Below are positions 33,529 through 44,665 of a stretch of DNA of 64,000 nucleotides, piece by piece. The translations under genes and the position numbers were made by a program. The notes below the pieces were generated by a model that saw only the letters and a program-made list of their open reading frames with translations, searched no databases and was not told the origin of the DNA. Every line of letters starts with the position of its first letter. Position 1 is the first letter of the stretch. The stretch lies in assembly GCA_051294375.1 (NCBI GenBank), contig CM119271.1, positions 3,503,061-3,567,060 on the forward strand, written 5' to 3'. Origin of the DNA: Paraspadella gotoi. Its lineage: Eukaryota; Chaetognatha.

Positions 33529-36500
33529 ATGGGGCAGGTCCAGAAGTCTAACCACGGAAAACGAGGCAGCACCATTCAAGTTGTCGGCGAGCGTGAGGAA
33601 ATGAAAACGAAAATTATTCGTCTTTGCGACGACGATGATCACGGTGAAGCTTTATTTTTTATTTTTTTTTTTTAAGATTCAGTTTAATAATTTTTAATAT
33701 AAATATATATGTAGGTAATAAGTTACGAGAATTAACGTTACGTGGAATATCGGCGATAGACATATCGACAAACGGAATTCGTTTATCAAAATCGAACGGA
33801 GATGGCACTTTAGAAAAAGACGAAGACCAAGGCGGAAGTCGGAAGTATGTCTCTTACTAAGAATGTTTATAGTCTTTCTTCGAGTGAATGAGCGAAATTA
33901 AATATTTGTTATATTTTTCTTTCCAGAAAAAAAAATTGTTATGATGTAGGAGAGAAATGTTAATTAACTGTGATAATGATTTAACAGTTACGCCTAAGAG
34001 ATCGAAAAAATCGTAATAATAATAAATTTAAAGCATCCTTCTATGAAATTGGTACTACCAATATAAAAATTACCCATTCATTTAATAAATAAGCTATCTT
34101 GCCCGTGACTTTGGACAGGCTTTGGTGGTTTAAGGCCTCCATCACTCTTACAAGATAATGACATAGCAGGTCCCTGCAAGCTGTATGTAGCTCTACAAGT
34201 CACCCTGTCAGTAAATTATAACAAAAGGTTAGGATTGTAAAAGCTCATCTGATAACAACAACAACGACGACAACGACCAAATCGTGCCAATAACGAATCA
34301 AAGACTTGACCGTTAAGTGGGTCAATCTATTTGAGCCACTAAACCAATACAATCGTTTTCTTTACCTTTTTTTAGTTTTGACCGTGAATTGTTTTACCAT
34401 TGTTTTGACTTTTATTCTCTGTTTTTGCTCATGATTTTCGAATCATTATATCTTGATAAAAAATACGGAAAACTAATAATGTCGCCAAGTTAGTCGCCTC
34501 AGGATATAATTAATAATTAATTAATTAATTAATTAATTAATAAGTATTAATTATTAGGGAGATACATTTTGAATTAATTTAGATCATCGGATGACGAGGA
34601 CTTAGACTTTTCCGCCAGAGAGACTTTGAAACAAAAGGCCAAAGAACTCGGCGTCGCGATGGAATCTTTGGTGAGCAGTTTTTCATAAATTCATCATTTT
34701 GGGGTTTAATTAATAGTGTCTTCTCTCTCTCTCTCTCTCTCTCCAGCAATTCGCTCGCTCTCTCGACGCAGAAGACTCTCTCGCTCATATGCGCCAAGAA
34801 TTTTGCATTCCTAAAATTCAGACTCTTGGCAAAGGTAAATGAACCGGTTAATTCTATTCAATGCTATTGTATTGCTATTGCTATTGCTATTTATATAAGG
34901 TGATAATTGAATTAGCTTGCATTGTAAGCAACCTCCGTCTGATTCTCTTTTATATCTTTTAATTTTCTTACTCATCTTCGATATTTGTCTCTTTTTAAAA
35001 ATTTTACTTCACTCTCTTTCTCTCTCCGACTCTCATTCCTAACTTACTCCATCCCATAAGCCGACACCAGCCAGCCCGACGTGGACCCCGAGGCCGACTG
35101 CGTCTACTTCTGCGGAAACTCCCTCGGCCTCCCTCCACGCGCTGCTGCGGCGAAGGTCGCGAAAGAGATGGCGCGGTGGGCGGAAAAGGGCGTGGGGGGA
35201 CACTTTACGGGTGATGTTCCGTGGGCAAAGTGCGACGAGGTGGCGAGAGCAAAGATGGCGGCCATCGTGGGAGCGAAAGAGAGCGAGGTAGGATTTCGCC
35301 TTGGGTGTCACGCGTGACGAAAAAGTGAAACGTTATCCCACGAAATCAGAAATTCCCCCAAGGGATCTTTGCATCAACAAATAAAGCTCGTTGACTTTTT
35401 GTGGCTCGTATTTGTTTTTTCTCTTAGCATTCCGATTTTCCACAAATTTTCTCGCTCCATTGCCGACCATTGGCGACCAAATTAAAATGCAGAGGCCCTT
35501 TTCTCCATATAAAAGCAAATATATAAGTAATACATTTACATTTACAATTACAATTCGATGAAAAAAAGGAAAAGTCGAAATGAAATTTTTTTTTATAATC
35601 GTGGTAGTTTTTTTTTTTAAATTTACGAAGTATATTTTTTTAAGTAGAATTATTTAATCGACCTTTGGAACAGAAAATATTGCCAAATATACATAAATTT
35701 ACATACAAGAACTTCAAAAACTTTTCCCACTCGCCCAGGTGGCCATCATGAACGGACTCACCATCAACCTCCACTTGGCGCTCGTCGCCTTTTATCGTCC
35801 CACCACGACGAGGTTCAAGATTCTCTACGAGGATCAGGCTTTTCCCTCGGATCATTACGCCTTTTTAAGTCAGGTGCCGAATACCCGAGAGTAGCTATTC
35901 AGCTTGCGGTGAGATTGCGAATAGGTAATGTTCTCGGGTCGGTCGACTCTTCGATTATATTGTTTTCGTCATTAATAAATCATTTTTATAGCGTGAATTT
36001 TCTTTTTATCAGGTGAAACTGAAAGGTTTCAATCCGGACGACGCTTTGTTGGCGATGAAACCGCGAGAGGGCGAAGAGACTTTGAGGAAGGAAGACATTT
36101 TGAAGGTGACAAAAGGGCATTCGCCATTTATTGTTTGGTTTCACTCAAATTTTAGTAATAAAAAAAAATGAGAAGTTGTCTGATTGAGGTCAAAATCAAT
36201 AATCATTATTAATCATTATTACTATTATTAATCAAGCCAGAAGGCGAAGGAAAAAAAAGGACAAAGAATTTTCCCTCACCATCACCGGGACCACGCCCTC
36301 TTTTCCTCAGGTCATCTCGGAAGAGGGACCCACCATCGCCCTCATATGCTTCCCCGGCGTTCAGTACTACACGGGTCAACTGTTCGATATGGCGACAATC
36401 ACTCGCGCGGGTCACGACGCCGGCTGCATCGTCGGCTGGGATCTCGCTCACGCCGTTGGCAACGTCGAGTTGAGGCTGCACGAGTGGGTCGTGGATTTCG

Positions 36501-37981
36501 CAGTTTGGTGCTCGTACAAGGTTAGACAATCAATCAAACAATTAATCAATCAGTCATTCAAATTTCAATCCATGAATAATTCTTTCAGTCAATCATTGTC
36601 AATCAATGATTCTGTTTCTTCCATTAATTCTTTAGTACAGTACAATGGGAATCAGTCAATTAGTGAGTCAATCAAACATCCTTTCAAACAATCATCCCAA
36701 TTCTAAATCTTTCCTTTCAGTATCTCAACTCGGGAGCCGGAGCGTTGGCTGGATTCTTCGTTCACGATTCCATCGAAACTCAGAATTTGGACAAACTTCT
36801 CGGTTGGTGGAGCCACAAGTTGGACACCAGGTTTGAGGTTCGTTTTGCGTCCGTTCTTTATCGACGGCGTATTTACGAGTTCGTTAGTGATCTTTTGTTA
36901 AAGCAACGAGGATTGAGAACCCCCCTATCATTTCCGAAGTTCGTTTTTCATTTTCTACGCCAGATGAACAACGTGCTTCACGAGTCTCCCGGTGCCGACG
37001 CGTTCCGCATCTCGAATCCTTCGGTCTTTGCCGTTTGTCCCGTCATCGCCAGCATGGAGGTTCGGCGGCTTTCGATGACACATGACGATGACACATATAT
37101 ATGCGACAGTCTTGATGACAATTTATGAATAAATAATATAAATAATTTATCAATAAATCAATTAAAGAATCAAACACGTGTTTTAAAATCTTTTAACAAA
37201 ACAATCAAATTGATTGGTCAAGTAATATTTTAAAAATCTCGTAATCAATCAATCGCGATTTCAAAAATCAATTAAGCAATCGATCACTAAATCAATCATT
37301 CAAATCAAACAATGATACAATCAGTTAAACAACCTATTCAATCTCTAGTTCAATCCGGAGCGAAAATCTTCTTCCCCCCCCGCGCCCCTTTCAGGTTTTC
37401 TCCAAGACCTCGATCCGCGCTCTGCGCCGAAAGTCATTGCTTCTGACGGCCTACTTAGAGTTGCTCCTTGACGAGCACCTCTCGTCCGAGTGCTGGATCA
37501 TCACCCCGCGCGATCCTCGACAACGCGGGGCCCAACTCTCCGTCCAGTTTCGCCGCCCCATTAAGAGGGTGCACGAAAGGATAACTGCCATGGGAGTTGT
37601 TGTAAGAATTTTTAGTCTTTTGGAAGTCGCTCTATGTCTATATTAAGATATTCGCTTCGGAGAATTTGTGATAAGAACTAAAATAGTAATAAGATGACTG
37701 GTATGCAAATGATATTTGAAACGAGGCTTGTCGAAAACAAATGAACAATGCACGTTTGTTTTCCAACTATTTCCTCTTCTCCCTCTTTTTTTTTTTTTTT
37801 TCTCCCCCTCTTCATCCTCCTCCGCTAGTGCGACTTCCGAGAACCGGCCGTGATCCGACTCGCGCCGGTGCCGCTCTACAACTCCTTCGTCGACGTCGCC
37901 AGATTCGTAGAGATTCTTCGTCGAAGCCTCGACGACTTGAAGGAAGCGGACATCAACGAAGCCAAAAGCGGCAATCGCTAA
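33529..37981 (+). CDS. kynu: Kynureninase (PLP enzyme of tryptophan catabolism)
   Basis: Twelve exons in phase: 33529-33643, 33715-33844, 34583-34670, 34747-34834, 35061-35287, 35739-35873, 36013-36105, 36311-36520, 36721-36837, 36964-37059, 37395-37601, 37829-37981; 552 residues. The enzyme cleaves L-kynurenine and 3-hydroxykynurenine to (hydroxy)anthranilate and alanine in the cytosol. Landmarks: [70 protein letters not shown], and the PLP lysine in WCSYK/YLNSGAG, which is K362 in this model and the last codon of its exon. [23 protein letters not shown] and [11 protein letters not shown] complete the match along the whole length. The first two exons add about 81 residues not found in vertebrate enzymes (~465 residues), so the true start may be later. 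Confidence 0.96.
34042..34183 (-). repeat. R1 dispersed repeat, inverted copy
   Basis: Reverse complement of the R1 unit defined best at 58285-58437 (GCAGGGACCTGCTATGTCAT ... GGCCTTAAACCACCAAAGCC ... ATTGGTTGTACCAAT). It sits in a kynureninase intron. Size and dispersal fit a SINE or other short non-autonomous element; no B box is evident. Confidence 0.85.
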
Positions 37982-38704
37982 ACCTGGACTGGAGAAGATT
38001 TTAAACTTTTTCGCTTCTAGTCATTAAATATTAAATACGGCAAAATGTATTGCGTAATTAAAAAAAAATGATTTTATTCAATTGACTAAAATATGTATTT
38101 ATTAAGATTGAGAAAAATCTTAAATCTTGAGTGATTCCATTTTGAATGAGATGCTTCTTATTTATTGCCAATTTAAAAACTAGGTTAAAACAGTTTGAAA
38201 AATATTTTATCACTTCAGTGATCGGGAAGCCAAGCCCTAAACTATTATACTATGAGAGAGTCTTGATTGAAAGCTTGCAGGGTCTTACGATGTTTGTCTT
38301 ACCATCTTGCGAAAGCCTGCCCAAAATCAGGGGCAAAATAGCTTGTTCATTAAGTGAATGAATAATTGAATATTCTTTAAATCGTATATTTTATAATCTT
38401 TATATTGCTTGTACCAATTATATAAGTGTGAATATGAATGAAGGACCTCTTGAAATCCTCGTCCAATAAATTGCATTGCTTCGCTCGGATGTACGAGGAA
38501 CTGACGGATGTTATTGTTTATTTGTATATATTGTATATCGCCAGTACCAGCATAACTAAGTTTATGACGTTTGGCTAGTGTTTTGTCTCGGAAAGTAAAC
38601 AGGACATAGTTCGCTTCCAATAAAGTTAACAGTTATTTCGAAAATTATTGAGAACATTCTTTTGCTTAAAATTAAAAGAACAGATTAATTCACAATCACG
38701 AACC
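37982..38704. other. Spacer between kynureninase and the LRR-KEN gene
   Basis: Includes a degenerate R1 copy at 38262-38372 (GAAAGCTTGCAGGGTCTTAC, then GCAAAATAGCTTGTTCATTAA). The rest is AT-rich. The 550 or so bases upstream of the next gene must hold its promoter; no TATA box is obvious. Confidence 0.55.
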
Positions 38705-41700
38705 ATGTCTTTGAAATCGTTTTCGTTGATTTGTATCATCTCTCTGTGTGTTCTCTTCCCCCTCGCCGCGACCTACTGCAAGCTGGTTTGCTGGTTTCAA
38801 ATCAACGTGCTCAAAAACGAAACGGCCCGATTCGCTGAGAAAGTTTCGTTTCGATGCCACTGGAATGGAACCATTGACCAGACGCCCAGAAAAAACTGCA
38901 CCAAGCTGACTCGTAAAATCATGGCGGAGGCGAAAACCAGGTATTACTATTGCAATATTTTAAAAGATTGCTTTCGTCGCGGGGAAGCGACCGAACATAG
39001 ATCCATAAATCTTGGGAGACTCGGGATTCGAATCGTGGAGACCGACTTTCTCGCCGATTTCCCGAGTCTGCAGAAGGCTATCCTTTCCCACAACGACATA
39101 GTCGAGGCGGGACCAGGCGCTTTCCGGAATTCAAATTTCTCGAAAGTTAATTTGAAATTAAACGGGCTCCGGCGTCTCAGCACGCATTTCGCGAATATGA
39201 GCAATTTGAAATCGTTGGACCTCAGTCTAAATCAAATCGTTTCTATTAACTACAAGGTTTTTCAAGGGACCACTAATTTACGTTGCCTCTACCTCAGGGG
39301 AAACAAGTTGAAGACCCTCAGTTTTCTCAGTGTCTTTTCACGACTCGAAAGCTTAGAATTAGAATACGCGGATGACTTTTCTCTGGACGAATTTCCAAAT
39401 TTCACGACTCTGACGGATATTCGTTTGACCTTTCACAAAAATGTGAATTTGACAAGGTTGCCTCTTTATCATGAGCAACTTAGGAAGCTAACTGTGGATG
39501 GAGTCAGCGCAATTAGCGACACCTTTTTTGAAAATATGCCGAAGCTGAAGGCGGTCCGGATTGCAAATGGAAATTTTCTCGGTCTGAAACCACGGCTTTT
39601 GCGGAACATGAGTAACATGACTCGCTTTAACATGTTTAATTTAGGTATTGAAAACATTGAGAAGGACACCTTTCACGGCGCCCGTTCGCTTTCTGTCCTG
39701 AGATTAAGAGGGAACAGTATATTTAGAGTTAATTACACGAACTTCCAAAAGCTAAAAACGTTGAAATATTTAGATTTGAGCCAGAATAATATTCGGTGGA
39801 TTGAGAAAAAGTCATTCTCTTCGCTGGAGAATTTAAAAGTGTTGAACCTGAGTTTCAATCAGTTAGATAAACTTGACGAATACGTATTCGCCGAATTGAC
39901 TGAGCTCCAGTTTATCAGTTTAGAAAGTAATAGGTTAGCTTCCATAGCGCTGCCCGCGATGGGTTCTCTCAGCAAGCTAATATTGGACAACAATTCGTTC
40001 ACCGAAATCGATTCCGCTTTAATGGCAAACTTAACTGGCTTAACTCAGTTCTCCATACTTCATAATCCGTTGGAGAAAATTCCCGAAAAATCCTTTCATC
40101 ATTCCGATATCGTCGACATACGATTCGGATGTTGTTCCTACCGTTTGTTGGAGGATAATGCGAAGGAAGTAAAGAAGTATTGTCACGATACAAACATGAC
40201 TATCGAAAAAAATGCTCTTCAATTGAGGAACTATCATCATAAAACGAGAAACTTGTTGAGACTTTCGATCCTGGGTTGCGCCCAAAGGTTATCCGACGAG
40301 AAACTGCAGATAATGGTGGATCGTTTAGAGGTCCGTTGGAATCATTTGGGTGATACGCTTGGAAATTTACAGATAAAGAACTCGGGGGAAAATGCGGAGT
40401 TTTTTCTTCAAAATAACGAAATCGAAAGTTTGAAGTACAAGCAATTTCCTTCTATCAATGCTAAACAGATTGATCTATCTGACAATAGAATTAATGTAAT
40501 CGACGTGAACGCTTTTAAAAACAGCGAAATAGCAGTCATCAGATTGAACGGTAATAGAATACACACCCTAAAATTATATTTTGATCTACGGCTAAGCGGC
40601 CCAGATAGATTTCAGTATATAGAAGCGATTAACTCTAGCATTAAACGCTTCCACGTGATAAACGATAAACGACGCAGTAAATTCGTAAAATCATTCATTT
40701 CCGTAGATCTGAGTTACAATCAAATCTATACTCTTAGTAATGTTAAATTGAAAGGATTCAGGTTAATCAGATCATTAAATCTCAGTCACAACAATATTAA
40801 GCATTTTAAATCAACTGTACCGATTTTACAATTTTACGATCTAGAAAATTTAGATTTATCTTACAACCGATTGAAATTCTTGCCTTCAGAAGTGACGCGC
40901 AAGAAGCACATGAAAATAATTGCGACAGGCAATGAGTGGGATTGCTCCAAATGTGAGGCCGTGTTCCTCTTCGGCTATGCGGTCAGGTATATGTCTGTCA
41001 CAAATCTCGAGTGTTCTCACAATCGGACTCTAGCCAAAGAGTGGCGAAAATGCAACTTCACAGACTATTGTGTTCCTTATTTCTTGCTATCTTCCATCGC
41101 CCTGTTAGTCTTCCTGAAAGGCCTTCACTCTTTAAACATCTTGAGACTGAAACAAAAATACGGCTCCTACCATTCGGTCCCCCTCTTGTCTTTGGTCAAG
41201 AGGGGCCACTTTGTCCGCATCTCCAAGCTCCATCAGAGCATCTTGCACAACAACGTGCTTCTTCTCCACGCCTTTGCCACGGAATTCAGCGCCAAAAACT
41301 GTCTTCAAGGATATTCGTTTGTGCAACGGACCTACTGCAGTTTGCTGGAGGCGTTGGAACCGGGCAACCCGACTCAATTGATCTTGGACAGAGACAATCT
41401 GTGCTGGCAGTTACTCAAAGGTTTAGAGCACCTCCATTCTTTTTCAATCTTTCATAGTAATCTGAGGGCTAAGTCCATATACCTGACGGGAGGTCTCCAG
41501 AAATGGACCGTCAAGATCGGCAATTTTAAGAAGGCGAGAACGATCGCCAAGTTCAGCGATGATTTCAAAGACGCCCTCGACGAGGATCTCAATGCAGCCG
41601 CCGCATTGATCGATTTCATTCAAAAGCCTCGACGCTCGATAGAGTTCCGCGTTCTTTCTCTCGCGCTCGAAAATGGTCTTACCGCGGACGAGGCGCTGCG

Positions 41701-42908
41701 ATCCCCGGCCTTCGTCCCGATCCCAGAGAAAATTCTATTCTTGAATGAGGTCAGCGAAACTTTGAAGAATAAACGAAAAATGAACGGGGACACGAGCTTC
41801 GCGGAGAAACATGCGTCCCTCGTCATCGGGGGTCGCGGAGCTTGGAACAGATTGTTCGAAGACCCTGGCGACATTCACTTATTGGCCGGCTTTGCCGGTC
41901 AGTCCAACAAGTACAGGATTACCCAAGTCGCCGATCTGATTCGCTTCGTACGAAATGTCAATGCTCACGCCAATGACGAACCGATGATCATGGAAAAGGT
42001 GTTCGAAAACTCCGCGCCTGATCCGGAAACGCTGTACAGATATTTCGCGAACAAATTTCCATATCTCTACCTGCATGCGGTCACGATTTCCCCCAACGCT
42101 CCAAAAGTCTACATGAAGGAATACGCTAACTTTGCTCAGCGAATGGAATGTGAAGGGATCGCAAATGAAGTCATCGTTCCGCTCGCGACTCAAGCTGAAA
42201 TCCGATTTGAATTTAAGTATTTCGTGTTTGACGGAAACACACACTACTTGACGACCACGTACAAAACGTTAACGTTGCCCGGAGAACCGATGTCCGCTAT
42301 AGATTGGCCCGTTCTTGCGAAGGAGATCAAACCCGACGTCGAGAGGAGATGGCCGGGAGTTCCGATGGCCTGCATTTTATGCAGAACCGAGCAAGGAGTC
42401 AAGGAATTCGGTTATTGCGACCAAACACAGCTAGAGCCCTTGGCGAGGTAATGGGCCTTAATTGGGTCCCGGAAATCTTGTAAAAAAAAAAAAAGCAAAA
42501 CACATTCATAAAATTTTTTTTCATCATCTCAGCGCCAACTTTTCCACTCGCTCTGAATCCCCGGTCTTGGAAGGTTCCGTCATAGAAATATCCCGGATGC
42601 AATACCACGTCGTCTGCAAAGAGTTCGGGTTGGATCGCCTTGTCGACTTCAAGATCAAGGACAACGTCAAGGCGATCAGGGGAAACTTAATCAAACACAC
42701 CACGCGGGATGCGATCAAGTCGACGAGGGTGGAGGCCGTCTTTCTCAACGGACGACAAGTTCGAGACAAGGAGAACATCTCGCAGCTTCCCTTTTCGAAT
42801 TTCCCGTTTGTCGTGACGGTTTCGTCGATTGGTGAAAGGGATGTCGAGGGAAAACGTGAAGTCGAAAGAAAAAGCGATGGTGTCGATTTTTTGTTCAACG
42901 TCACGTGA
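38705..42908 (+). CDS. LRR receptor with pseudokinase and KEN ribonuclease domain (IRE1/RNase L type)
   Basis: Two exons, 38705-42447 and 42533-42908 (phase 2), 1372 residues. Start: ATG at 38705 (ACCATGT), directly before a signal peptide (LICIISLCVLFPLAATYC). Residues ~75-780 hold leucine-rich repeats in two blocks (for example LKSLDLSLNQI, LKYLDLSQNNI, LENLDLSYNRL), with many N-glycosylation sites and a cysteine cap near 745-790 (WDCSKCEAV). One membrane helix at ~789-811 (YFLLSSIALLVFLKGL). The kinase-like region (~830-1005) keeps NVLLLHAFATE and LLKGLEHLHSFSIFHS but HRD is HSN (917-919), the metal-binding Asn is Ser924, and DFG is NFK (940-942), so it cannot be a normal kinase. A KEN domain (~1008-1129) runs from EKILFLNEVSETL to YLYLHAV. 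Tyr1070, Arg1083, Asn1084 and His1088 align in spacing with IRE1 Y892, R905, N906, H910. The last ~240 residues include a ubiquitin-like stretch. Confidence 0.92.
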
Positions 42909-44530
42909 CTCGTACGAAAGGATTTTCTAACCCAATGAAAGATTGAAATCTCTTTGGAACGCATTAAAGCGCTCTACAGTCTACAGTCTACTGATATGTA
43001 ATGTATCTTATCTTATTTTTTTTGTTTTTGGGTGCATGTTGGTTGGTGAATTAAAATAGCTTTTTTCTTTTTCAAAATTTGTTTTTACTTTGATTAAAGC
43101 TTTTATAAAAAAAATTCTAGATACATTTTATATTACGTACATTTTAGAGACGGTTAATAAATTACAGAAGAATGATCTAGAGATCTAGATTCTAGAGGGA
43201 TTCTATATACGTAAAAATTCCACCCCCTTTCAAACTATTAGAAGGTTACGTAGAAAATCCTCAAATTTAAAATACAATGTCAAAAATAATTGAGTGATGG
43301 AGGCCTTAAACCACCAAAGCCTGTCCAAAGTCAGGGGCAAGATAGCTTATTTATTAAATGACTGGATAATTTTTTATATTGGTTGTACCAATTTCATGAG
43401 AATAATAGCAAAAAAGAATTCCCATAGCAACCGCGTTCCTTTTTTTTTCACTCTGAAAATACAATCGTTATGTTTATACGGTTTCCAGAACTTGCGCAGC
43501 GGCACAAACTTTTGCCCTTTCGCCGCGAACGCTGCCGACGCCGCGGTCGCCTGCAGCGAGGGCGTCCCTGGTTAGCAACAGGTAAACAATCGGCTCCAAT
43601 CCTGGGCCGATTCTCCTGTTTATTCTCCTTAGTAACCAACTGTATTTCAGAGTCTTCAAGAAAGGGAATTTTCCCGTCCGGCCGGGGGGGAAAAAAAAAA
43701 AATCGACCCCGATTAGGATTGATATCAAAGATCGTGATTTTTGCTACGTGAGAATTAAAGATTAATTTAACTGAAGAATTAAAAATTAATTTAACTGAAG
43801 AATCAAAAAAATCAAAAAATAAAATATTTTAAGCTGCTAATTTTTTTTTTTCAAATTGGTAAATCTTAAACAAAAATGGTCGGGGGTTTTGAATATTAAA
43901 GGTAAAGAATACTGTAAGTAGACAGTTTAAACATTTAATCTCATTACATTCCTACCATAACGCCGAATTTTATATTGATATCAATGTATATATAAACTAT
44001 TTTATGACACCGCTAACCTCTTATTTCGCGCTTCTTTGGATGTTCTAACTTGAAGAATTGAATAAGTTGCGTTCGACCTCAGCCCTAATTGAGCGGCTGA
44101 TTTCTCCGCAGTTATAAGACTAGGATTTCATGGGCGATGATCAAAAGTTCTGTCTCGTCTCTCTCTCTCTCCCTCTCCTTCTCTCTTTTTCCACACGATT
44201 CAAGACTTTCTTCAAATTTCCATCTTAGTTTTCTCCTTAAAATTAATCGGATAAAATATAAATCAATCAATAACAAAGGACAAAAAGTAAATAAAAAAGG
44301 ATCTCTGAGGAACAACAAGGATTACTATTTTTCGAATGGAATATCATCATTGACGCAAGAGTAGAGACGTAAGTTTAAAAAATATTTGTTCTTTTTATTC
44401 TGAAGTCACAAAAGATTGTTACTGTGCTAAATCAAATATTAATTTTGATGCTGGTAAAAAATGTATATCAAAGGTTGTAAATTTAGTGGACTTTGTACTT
44501 TGTAATCATAGTTTCAAATAAGTTGATTTT
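42909..44530. other. Intergenic; R1 copy, no gene recognised
   Basis: R1 repeat at 43291-43403. A short exon-like stretch at 43489-43570 is listed under rejected items. 44137-44190 is a CT-rich tract. Otherwise AT-rich with no gene seen. Confidence 0.5.
43291..43403 (+). repeat. R1 dispersed repeat
   Basis: GATGGAGGCCTTAAACCACC, then GTCCAAAGTCAGGGGCAAGA, ending in TTATATTGGTTGTACCAATT. Almost identical to 58330-58437. Confidence 0.88.
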
Positions 44531-44540
44531 GTGGCAGCGG

Positions 44541-44665
44541 TGCCGGTGCCGGTGCCGGTATAAACATGCCAGTGACAGGAGGCGGTCACTGAGGGTCCGC
44601 AGCCCCTACGCCAGTTTGTGAGATACCCCGCGCCCCGGGTATCACAGGCTATCCTCCCGTTGCCA
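44541..44665 (-). repeat. R2 dispersed repeat
   Basis: On the minus strand GATAGCCTGTGATACCC, GGGGTATCTCACAAACTGGC, GACCCTCAGTGACCGCCTCC and TGTCACTGGCATG match 52100-52200 (GTTGCCTGTGATGCCC, GGGCATCTCATTGTTGGC, GACCCTCAGTGACGCCTCC, GTCACTGGCGCGG). GC-rich against an AT-rich background. Confidence 0.7.

Noticed and set aside
38648-38704. Longer start for the LRR-KEN protein
   Set aside because: The extra frame begins at TTG, not ATG, and the ATG at 38705 directly precedes the signal peptide with a fair context.
43489-43570. Possible 82-base exon with AG and GT borders and a GC-rich open frame
   Set aside because: No partner exon or domain; the following sequence runs into homopolymers.
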